Assembly (NCBI RefSeq): GCF_007827795.1
Contig: NZ_VITI01000011.1
Location: 111,526 to 175,525, forward strand
Length of the DNA: 64,000 nt
Source of the DNA: Azospirillum brasilense
GTDB lineage: Bacteria; Pseudomonadota; Alphaproteobacteria; Azospirillales; Azospirillaceae
Direction of reading: 5' to 3'
Part shown: positions 57,392 through 64,000 of the stretch, piece after piece
How the letters are laid out: each line of letters begins with the position of its first letter
Position numbering within the stretch: position 1 is the stretch's first letter
Made by a program: the position numbers and the translations under genes
The notes under the pieces: model-generated
The model's input: only the letters and a program-made list of their open reading frames with translations
Told to the model about the DNA's origin: nothing
The model's database searches: none

Positions 57392-58705
57392 CTATTGCCC
57401 GGCGCGACGACGGACCTCCTCGCGCAGGGCGTCCGCCGCCCTTGCGAACACCGGTTCCCAGTCCTGGTCGGGGCCTTGGCGGAACAGGCGCATCGTCGGG
57501 TACCACGGCGTGCAGTCGCCGGAAAATCCGTAGATCCAGTAGGGGACGTGCTGCACGAGGTTCCAGACCGGCTTGCCGAGGGACCCGGCGAGATGCGCCA
57601 CCGAACTGTCGGTCATGATGACGAGGTCAAGCTGTTCCAGCATCGCCGCCGTGTCGGCGAAATCGTCGAGGTCGGGGCCGAGCGGCGTTACCAAATGGCC
57701 GGCGACGCCGCTGTCCGCGAGTTCGGCCTCGGGCGGTCCCTTCTGGAGGCTGTAGAGCCGTACGCCCGGCACTTCGGCGAAGCGCAGGAACCGGGGGAGG
57801 CTGGTGGCGCGCCGGCCGTTGTCGGCGAAGGTCACCCGCCCCGACCAGACGATCCCGACGCGCAGCGTGCCCGGCTCCCGCGCGCCGAGCCGACGGGCGG
57901 CCTTCTCACGGGACGAGTCCGGAATGGTCAGGGTCACCGGCGGCGGGACCGAGGCCAGCGTGGTGCCGAACAGGCCCGGAAGGCTCATCTGCGACGCCTC
58001 GACGTCGAAGGCCGGCGGCGGGCTCCCTGGTTGCAGGACGGAATCGACGCCCAGCCCTGACAGCACCCGGCGCAGCTCCGGATGGCATTCGTACAGCACC
58101 CGGCCGCCCCGCTCCCTGACCAGCGGCATGTAGCGCGCGGCCAGGATGGCGTCGCCGAATCCCTGCTCGGTGAACAGGAACAGGGTGCGCCCGTCCAGCG
58201 GGCCGCCGTTCCAGGTCCGTTCCGATGGCGGCCGCCCATGGTAGGAGGCAAGCCCGCGCCGGGCCTCGTAATCCGTGAAGCCGTGGACGTAGTCGCCGAT
58301 CTGGAGCCGCGCGAGGGCCCGCTCCCAGCGCAGTTCGGGGGTGGCGCCTCCGCCCGCCGTCGCCCGCCCGATCATCGCGAGCGTCTCCTTGAAGCGTCCC
58401 GATTTGCGCAAGGCCACGGCGTTGTTGAAGAGGAAGGCCGGGCTGTGCGGTTCGAGCCGCAGCGCCTCCGCATGCGCGGCCAACGCCTCGTCGAACCGGC
58501 CGGCGTCCACCAGGGCGTTGCCCAGATTGCTCCAGATGCTGGCGTTCTCCGGCGCGACCTCCAGGCCCCGCCGGTGGCAGGCGATGGCCCCGTCCAGCTT
58601 TCCCGCACGGCGCAGGAGATGGCCGAGCATGCTCCAGGCGCCATCGTCACGGGGATTGGCCGCGAGGACAGCCTCCAGCGTGGTCGTGGCCTGTGCGTGG
58701 TCCAT
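57392..58705 (-). CDS. TPR protein with GT9-like domain, cluster end
   Basis: 437 residues; TPRs ~5-150 and a GT9-like domain ~165-430, with LFLFTEQGFGDAILAARYMPLVRERGGRVLYEC, LRVGIVWSGR, DFADTAAMLEQLDLVIMTDSSVAHLAGSLGKPVWNLV and TPWYPTMRLFRQ. The ATG is followed by QATTTLEAVLAANPRDD. It is the last glycosyltransferase before the giant repetitive protein and divergent from it, sharing the 493-base AT-rich gap. Confidence 0.82.
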   Translation of the reverse strand: MDHAQATTTLEAVLAANPRDDGAWSMLGHLLRRAGKLDGAIACHRRGLEVAPENASIWSNLGNALVDAGRFDEALAAHAEALRLEPHSPAFLFNNAVALRKSGRFKETLAMIGRATAGGGATPELRWERALARLQIGDYVHGFTDYEARRGLASYHGRPPSERTWNGGPLDGRTLFLFTEQGFGDAILAARYMPLVRERGGRVLYECHPELRRVLSGLGVDSVLQPGSPPPAFDVEASQMSLPGLFGTTLASVPPPVTLTIPDSSREKAARRLGAREPGTLRVGIVWSGRVTFADNGRRATSLPRFLRFAEVPGVRLYSLQKGPPEAELADSGVAGHLVTPLGPDLDDFADTAAMLEQLDLVIMTDSSVAHLAGSLGKPVWNLVQHVPYWIYGFSGDCTPWYPTMRLFRQGPDQDWEPVFARAADALREEVRRRAGQ

Positions 58706-59198
58706 CCTCGTCCCCCTGGCTCGCCGTGGCCGAACCGCAAGACCACGCTGCGACCATAGACTCGTTCGATCGCACGGTTGTCAACCACCCGCCCCCGAGG
58801 GTGATGCCGCAACCGCGCATGCATGCGATTTCTTGATGATTTTCTCTACTTTTTGTAGCCGACGGTGGTTTTTGCGAGGCCGGCATCATGAAGTAATTTG
58901 CAGCAACTCGCTGTATTTAACAACCGACGCGCGATAAGGCGAGGCGTCAAAAAACAATCCACCGCCATCAGCGCAACTCAATCTCGCAAAGGCGAAAATG
59001 TATAATCCATGCGGCACTTTGATTTTCTGCGGCAGTGCGGTGGTTGGCTCCAGCGATTCGAGGGATGGCAGGTAGCGTAGATAAATTTTTAACTTCACTT
59101 ATCCACTATTGCGAGGTGGTGGCCAATCGTATGAGAGCCACGACGCTCCTGCCGCCATGGCGGCAGAGCCTTAAGAACGCCGATGCAAGAGGGATGAG
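58706..59198. promoter_or_regulatory. AT-rich regulatory gap before the giant protein
   Basis: 493 bases between divergent starts with no supported gene. The stretch ~58820-59110 is clearly more AT-rich than the surrounding DNA, with runs such as CTACTTTTTGTAG and GATAAATTTTTAAC. A perfect -10-like TATAAT lies at 59001-59006, without a convincing -35. The giant protein's start has AAGAGGGATGAG before its ATG. Likely a long 5' leader or multi-regulator promoter. Confidence 0.5.
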
Positions 59199-62100
59199 AT
59201 GGCTGCTGGTGGAACACTGACGCTCTCGGGCGGCTCGGACTACGTGTTCGCCTCGACGGAGATCTGGTCGGGGATCGTTGGCAACGGCAGCACCCAGGGC
59301 GCGCGGCTCAACACCCAGGGCCAGACCCTGACCGTCTCCAACCTCGACCACCTCATCGGCGGCACATCGGCCCAAAGGAAGGACGTCGTCACGCTGGCCG
59401 GCACGGCCGGCAACACCATCACGGTCCAGGCCCTCGAAACTCTGATCGGCAGCTCCGGCAACGACCGGGTTCAGCTGACCTCCACCGGCACCACCATGGT
59501 GGTGGAATCGCTCGAGACGATCATCGGCGCGTCCACCGGCACCACCCTCATCACGCTGGCCGGCACCACCGGCAACACGATGTCGGTGGCGTATCTGAAA
59601 TCGATGATCGGCAGCGCCGGCAAAGACGTCATCAGGATGAATGCCGCCGGCTCCAGCGGCAGCACCATGGCGGTGACCATGATGGAGACGCTGATCGGGA
59701 CCGATGGCTGGGACCTCGTCGCCACCATCGGCGGCGGCAGCAACACGATGTTGCTGCAAGGCGTCGAGATCGTCCTCGGAAACGGGAGCGGTGCCGGCGA
59801 CACGGTCATTCTGGCCAGCGGCGGCAACACGATCGGCGTGTCCTTCCTGGAAACCCTCATCGGCGGCAGCGGCAACGATGTCGTGACGATGGGCTACAAG
59901 ACCGGCACGATCAGCTTCCAGACCGGCGGCGGCACCGTTTCCATGTCGTCGATCGAAACGATCGTCGGCGGAACCGGCAGCAGAACCACGGCCATCCTCC
60001 TCGACGTCGGCAACACCGTCACGGTGGCAAGCCTCACCACTCTGATCGGCGGCGGCGGCAACGATGTCGTCAACGTCACGCTCCGGGACGGGACGGCAAT
60101 CGTCGGCGACGGGCCGATCGCCTGGAACACCGTCGGTAGCACGATGCTGGTGTCGCTGATCGAAACGATGATCGGCAGTTCCGGCGATGACGTGGTCGTC
60201 GCGTTGAACAACAACGGCATGACCCTCTCGGTTTCGGCGATCGAATCCGTGATCGGAAAGGCCGGCAACGACGTCGTCCACCTCGGCACCGGTGGAAACA
60301 CGATCCAGGTGGAGGCGCTGGAAACCCTGGTCGGCGGTTCCGGCATGGATGTGGTGACGATGAGCACCACACGGGGCGCCACCATGACGGTGTCGGCCGT
60401 CGAATCCGTCGTCGGCAATGGGGGCACCGACGTCGTCTATCTCGGCGCCGGTGGCAACACGGTCCAGGTCCAGGCGCTAGAAACCCTGATCGGCGGCACC
60501 GGCAACGATGTGGTGACCGTCACCGACACCGCCGGCACCATCTTCGTGTCCGGTGTCGAAACCATCTACACACCCTATGAGACACTGACGCTGAGCGGTG
60601 TGGACACCTACGTTTCCTTGCCGCCGGTTGTCGCCGACACGACGCCGCCGTCGATCACCACGGTGACGATCCCGGACGCGGTGATGAAGATCGGCGACAC
60701 GGTGACGGTGACGATCACCGTGGCGTCGGACAGCGACACCTACACGCTGGGCGCCGGCAGCACCGTCGGCGGCTTCGCGCTCGGCAACCTGACCAAGGTC
60801 GACGCGACGACCTACACCGCCACCTTCACGGTGACCAGCGGCGGCACCGACGTGACGGCGGGCTCGGATGTGCCGGTCAACATCGTGCTGACCGACAGCG
60901 CCAGCAACTCCAACGCCCCCTACACCACGGCGATCAGCCAGAGCGCCGACCGCATCGACGCGAACCGGCCGACCATCGCCTCGGCGGCGGTGAACGGCAC
61001 GACCCTGACGGTCACCTTCGCCGAAGCCATGTCGGCGACCAGCGCCGCCGGCTTGACCGTCACGGTCGCCGGCCAGAGCCGTGCCGCGACCTACGCCAGC
61101 GGTTCGGGCACCGCCACGCTGACCTTCACGCTGGCCTCGGCGGTCGCCCAGGGCGAGACGGTGACGCTCGACTACAACCCGGGCACCGGCAACCTGACCG
61201 ACACCGCGAGCAATGCTCCGGCCACCGTCACCAACCAGTCCGTGACGAACAGCACCCCGGACACGACGCCGCCGTCGATCACCACCGTCACCATTCCCAA
61301 CCAGTCGGCCAAGGTCGGCGACACGGTGACGGTGACGATCACCGTGGCGTCGGACAGCGACACCTACACGCTGGGCAGCGGCAGCACGGTCGACGGCTTC
61401 GCGCTCGGCAACCTGACCAAGGTCAACGCGACCACCTACACCGCCACCTTCACGGTCACCGCCGACGGCCAGCGCACCGGCGACCTTGCGGCCAACCAGG
61501 ACATCCCGGTCAACATCGTCCTGGTCGACAGCGCCAGCAACGCCAACGCCCCCTACACCACCGCGATCAGCCAGAACAACGACCGCATCGACACCAACGC
61601 CCCGCCGGTCCTGGCCGTCCCGACCACCCCGGCGACACTGGTCGACACCGCCGCCGCCGACACCTTCCCGCTGGTCGCCGGACAGCTCTCCGCGACCGAT
61701 CTGGAAGGCGACACGCTGACCTACTCCATCGCCGGGTCGCAGTCCTCCCCGGTCCAGTCCGGCAGCGTCACGCTGAGCAACGGCGTCACCTACGACACCT
61801 GGTCCACCGGGCCGGGCGGCACCTCCTACGTCAACAGCCAGACCGGCCACTACGCCTACGTGTTCGACGCCGCCTTCCTCAACGGCGTGCCCGCCGGGCC
61901 GATGCAGGGCACCAGCACCTTCACCGTCTCCGACGGCAACCGCACCGTCGACCAGCAGCTCACCCTCAACTTCACCGGCGCCAACGACAGCCCGATCCTG
62001 TCCGGCGACGTCCGCAGCCTGACCGCCATCGACCAGGGCATCGCCGACGCCGCCAACACCGGCACCACCGTCACCGCCCTGCTGGCCTCCGCCGGCACCG

Positions 62101-64000
62101 CCACCGACGCGGAGTACGACAGCCCGGTCCCGATGGTCACCGTCGTCCCGCTGGGCATCGCCGTCACCGGCGTGACCAACACCAACGGCACCTGGCAGTA
62201 CAAGGTCGGCAACGGCGCCTGGACGGACATTCCCACCGGCTCGTCCAACGGCGCGGCGCTGCTGCTCGCCGGGTCGGACCGCGTGCGCTTCGTGCCCAGC
62301 GGGTCGGGCTTCACCAACACCGACACCGGCGGCCTGACCTTCAAGGCGTGGGATCTGACCAGCGGCACGGCGGGCGGCACCGCCGACACCAGCGCCGACG
62401 CCTACAGCGTGGGCAGCGCCACCGCGACGATCGCCGTCGACGCCGTGCCGACCCTGACCGCGACCGGCGGAGCCAAGACCTTCGGCGTCGGGGTGGACAG
62501 CGCGACCAGCCTGTTCAGCGGCGTGGCGGCCTCCACGGTGGAGGCGGGGCAGAGCTTCCGCGGCGTGGTGTTCACCGTCAGCGGGGTGAGCGACGCCAGC
62601 GAGGTCCTGACCATCGGCGGCACCGACGTCGCCCTGACCAACGGCGCCACCGCCACCCTGACCGGGCTGGGCGCCGCGGGCGGCGCCGCCGGCGTGACCG
62701 TGTCGGTGGTCGGCGGCGTCGCCACGGTGACCGTCACCGGGCTGGAGCGCAGCGACGCGCAGATGAGCGCGCTTCTGGGCGGCGTCGCCTACAAGAACAC
62801 CAGCGGGACGGCGACGCTGGGCAACCGCACGGTGGCCATCGCCAGCCTGACCGACAGCGGCGGCGCCACCGGCAGCGCGACCATCTCCGGGGTCAGCACG
62901 GTGGTGAGCGTGGCCGACGTCACGCCGCCGGCGGTTCCCGTCATCACCAGCGCGGCGCTGACCAACAGCGCCACCCCGACCCTGGCCGGCACGGCGGAGG
63001 CCGGCAGCACGGTGACCGTCACGGTGGGCGGCGCGACCTACAGCACGACGGCGACGGGCGGGACCTGGAGCATCGACCTCGCCACCGCGACGCCGACCGC
63101 CGGTTCGCTCAGCCTGAACGCCAACGGGTCCAACCCGGTGTCGGTCACCGCCAAGGACGCGTCCAACAACACGTCCAACCCCGGCACGCAGACGCTGACC
63201 ATCGACACCACCAACCCCAACGCTCCGGTGGTGACCAGCGCCGCGCTGACCAACAGCACGACGCCCACCGTCACCGGCACGGCGGAAGCGGGCAGCACGG
63301 TGACGGTCACGGTGGGGGGGGCGACCTACACCACCATCGCGACGGGCGGGACGTGGAGCGTCAATCTTGCGACGGCGACCCCGGTCACCGGTTCGCTCAG
63401 CCTGAACGCCAACGGTGCCAACCCGGTCTCGGCCACCGCGACCGACGCGGCGGGCAACGTGTCGGCAGCGGGGACGCAGTCGCTGACCATCGACACCACC
63501 AACCCCAACGCTCCTGTGGTGACCAGCGCCGCGCTGACCAACAGCACGACGCCGACCGTCACCGGCACGGCGGAAGCGGGCAGCACCGTCACCGTCACGG
63601 TGGGTGGGGCGACCTACACTACCACCGCCACCGGCGGGACCTGGAGCCTCAATCTTGCGACGGCGACACCGACCTCCGGTTCGCTCAGCCTGAACGCCAA
63701 CGGCGCCAACCCGGTCTCTGCCACCGCGACGGATGCCGCTGGAAACACGTCCTCGCCTGGCAGCCAATCGCTGACCATCGACACCACCAACCCCAACGCT
63801 CCGGTGGTGACCAGCGCCGCGCTGAGCAACAGCACGACGCCGACCGTCACCGGCACGGCGGAGGCTGGCAGCACGGTGACCGTCACGGTGGGTGGCGCCA
63901 CCTATACCACCACCGCCACCGGCGGGACCTGGAGCATCGACCTTGCCACCGCGACCCCGGTCACCGGTTCGCTCAGCCTGAACGCCAACGGTGCCAACCC
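59199..64000 (+). CDS. giant repetitive secreted/adhesin-like protein, N-terminal 1600 residues
   Basis: The frame is open from the ATG at 59199 to the window end, so the gene is incomplete. It has no classical signal peptide (MAAGGTLTLSGGSDYVF), as in type I secreted RTX/LapA-like proteins. Layout: an RTX-like repeat domain (59343-60554); two copies of an Ig-like domain starting DTTPPSITTVTIP at 60636 and 61260, separated by a SwmB-like domain (VNGTTLTVTFAEAMS); a cadherin/VCBS-like domain (SATDLEGDTLTYSIAG, about 61690-61980); further beta domains; then a 288-bp tandem array of Ig-like repeats. Composition is rich in Thr, Ser, Gly, Ala, Asp and Asn. It probably acts at the cell surface and may be the substrate of the adjacent glycosyltransferases; that is inference. 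Confidence 0.88.
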   Translation, partial: MAAGGTLTLSGGSDYVFASTEIWSGIVGNGSTQGARLNTQGQTLTVSNLDHLIGGTSAQRKDVVTLAGTAGNTITVQALETLIGSSGNDRVQLTSTGTTMVVESLETIIGASTGTTLITLAGTTGNTMSVAYLKSMIGSAGKDVIRMNAAGSSGSTMAVTMMETLIGTDGWDLVATIGGGSNTMLLQGVEIVLGNGSGAGDTVILASGGNTIGVSFLETLIGGSGNDVVTMGYKTGTISFQTGGGTVSMSSIETIVGGTGSRTTAILLDVGNTVTVASLTTLIGGGGNDVVNVTLRDGTAIVGDGPIAWNTVGSTMLVSLIETMIGSSGDDVVVALNNNGMTLSVSAIESVIGKAGNDVVHLGTGGNTIQVEALETLVGGSGMDVVTMSTTRGATMTVSAVESVVGNGGTDVVYLGAGGNTVQVQALETLIGGTGNDVVTVTDTAGTIFVSGVETIYTPYETLTLSGVDTYVSLPPVVADTTPPSITTVTIPDAVMKIGDTVTVTITVASDSDTYTLGAGSTVGGFALGNLTKVDATTYTATFTVTSGGTDVTAGSDVPVNIVLTDSASNSNAPYTTAISQSADRIDANRPTIASAAVNGTTLTVTFAEAMSATSAAGLTVTVAGQSRAATYASGSGTATLTFTLASAVAQGETVTLDYNPGTGNLTDTASNAPATVTNQSVTNSTPDTTPPSITTVTIPNQSAKVGDTVTVTITVASDSDTYTLGSGSTVDGFALGNLTKVNATTYTATFTVTADGQRTGDLAANQDIPVNIVLVDSASNANAPYTTAISQNNDRIDTNAPPVLAVPTTPATLVDTAAADTFPLVAGQLSATDLEGDTLTYSIAGSQSSPVQSGSVTLSNGVTYDTWSTGPGGTSYVNSQTGHYAYVFDAAFLNGVPAGPMQGTSTFTVSDGNRTVDQQLTLNFTGANDSPILSGDVRSLTAIDQGIADAANTGTTVTALLASAGTATDAEYDSPVPMVTVVPLGIAVTGVTNTNGTWQYKVGNGAWTDIPTGSSNGAALLLAGSDRVRFVPSGSGFTNTDTGGLTFKAWDLTSGTAGGTADTSADAYSVGSATATIAVDAVPTLTATGGAKTFGVGVDSATSLFSGVAASTVEAGQSFRGVVFTVSGVSDASEVLTIGGTDVALTNGATATLTGLGAAGGAAGVTVSVVGGVATVTVTGLERSDAQMSALLGGVAYKNTSGTATLGNRTVAIASLTDSGGATGSATISGVSTVVSVADVTPPAVPVITSAALTNSATPTLAGTAEAGSTVTVTVGGATYSTTATGGTWSIDLATATPTAGSLSLNANGSNPVSVTAKDASNNTSNPGTQTLTIDTTNPNAPVVTSAALTNSTTPTVTGTAEAGSTVTVTVGGATYTTIATGGTWSVNLATATPVTGSLSLNANGANPVSATATDAAGNVSAAGTQSLTIDTTNPNAPVVTSAALTNSTTPTVTGTAEAGSTVTVTVGGATYTTTATGGTWSLNLATATPTSGSLSLNANGANPVSATATDAAGNTSSPGSQSLTIDTTNPNAPVVTSAALSNSTTPTVTGTAEAGSTVTVTVGGATYTTTATGGTWSIDLATATPVTGSLSLNANGAN
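59343..60554 (+). repeat. RTX-like 26-residue repeat domain, about 14 units
   Basis: Degenerate protein repeats of mostly 26 residues (range 26-42) with core LETLIGGSGNDVV followed by a strand such as GNTITVQA. The GGxGxDxV part equals one RTX calcium nonapeptide, but only one occurs per unit, with a second strand between. Units are visible at, for example, LETLIGSSGNDRV, LETLIGGSGNDVV, LTTLIGGGGNDVV, IETMIGSSGDDVV and LETLIGGTGNDVV. Some units have lost the acidic residue. Confidence 0.75.
60636..61610 (+). repeat. duplicated Ig-like domain pair flanking a SwmB-like domain
   Basis: The domain beginning DTTPPSITTVTIP recurs 624 bases later (starts 60636 and 61260). Long stretches are identical, including about 60 bases around DTVTVTITVASDSDTYTLG, then STV-GFALGNLTKV, and both copies end in NAPYTTAISQ-DRID. 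The segment between them (ANRPTIASAAVNGTTLTVTFAEAM...) is a different, SwmB-like fold. Confidence 0.75.
62937..64000 (+). repeat. 288-bp tandem repeats (96-residue Ig-like units)
   Basis: Units start at 62937, 63225, 63513 and 63801; the last is cut by the window. Each codes for PVVTSAALTNSTTPTVTG ... GSLSLNANGANPVSATATDAAGN ... LTIDTTNPNA. Copies 2-4 are nearly identical in DNA; the first is more diverged. The exact 288-base period is seen in the spacing of AACCCCAACGCT at 63213, 63501 and 63789. Each unit contains Asn-X-Ser/Thr sequons. The array continues beyond the window. Confidence 0.9.

Noticed and set aside
59001..59006. TATAAT as a defined promoter of the giant gene
   Set aside because: A perfect -10 without a matching -35 or alternative sigma element is not enough to call a promoter; only noted within the regulatory gap.
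60477..63767. Long open frame of 1096 residues on the minus strand across the giant protein gene
   Set aside because: It is the mirror of a high-GC repetitive coding sequence: low-complexity Gly/Arg/Val-rich, no ribosome site, no domains. The plus-strand frame has clear Ig-like domains.

Overview
The window is high-GC, densely coded bacterial DNA. Its gene content suggests a Rhodospirillales alphaproteobacterium, most plausibly Azospirillum: dnaN-recF-gyrB in one block, a tartrate-dehydratase-type enolase, small DUF1127 proteins, and many sensor proteins and TPR glycosyltransferases. The genus is an inference from gene style; no rRNA is present to confirm it.

Layout. 1-3.8 kb: the end of a FecCD iron-siderophore permease, an ABC exporter, a small basic DUF5872-like protein, a DUF1127 mini-protein and a GNAT acetyltransferase. 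3.9-9.0 kb: gyrB, recF and dnaN, all on the minus strand, without dnaA beside dnaN. 9.2-13.6 kb: an SDR-fold protein, a periplasmic TPR protein and a ferrous-iron uptake operon (feoA, feoB, a Cys-rich mini-protein). 13.6-25.5 kb: a diguanylate cyclase, then a metabolic or stress island built around a MASE4-like histidine kinase and FixJ-type regulator. The regulator pair is flanked by an alpha/beta hydrolase on one side and an isochorismatase-XapX-amidohydrolase-DoxX-MFS-porin operon on the other. A related dyad (ATACC-N3-GTATA) lies upstream of both target units. 25.7-32.4 kb: a lipoprotein, tandem tRNA-Asp and tRNA-Asn, several small proteins, an NAPE-PLD-like metallo-beta-lactamase protein, a LysR/GST operon divergent from a D-tartrate dehydratase-like gene, and a secreted mini-protein with an exceptionally long Shine-Dalgarno sequence. 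32.6-38.2 kb: a hybrid sensor kinase, tyrS and a PA0069-family radical SAM protein.

38.3-64.0 kb is the most unusual part. Ten consecutive genes encode glycosyltransferases, nine of them fused to TPR repeats: GT41/SPINDLY-like, GT9-like, GT11/fucosyltransferase-like, GT2, GT4 and GT17 modules in several combinations, including a 1266-residue GT4-GT17-TPR-GT9-like protein. They sit in short translationally coupled operons with almost no spacing. After an AT-rich regulatory gap comes a giant repetitive surface or secreted protein (1600 residues before the window ends), with an RTX-like solenoid of about 26-residue units followed by Ig-like domains and near-identical 288-bp tandem repeats. My working hypothesis is a dedicated protein-glycosylation system whose substrate is the neighbouring giant Ser/Thr/Asn-rich protein. 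The alternative is flagellin or surface-polysaccharide glycosylation.
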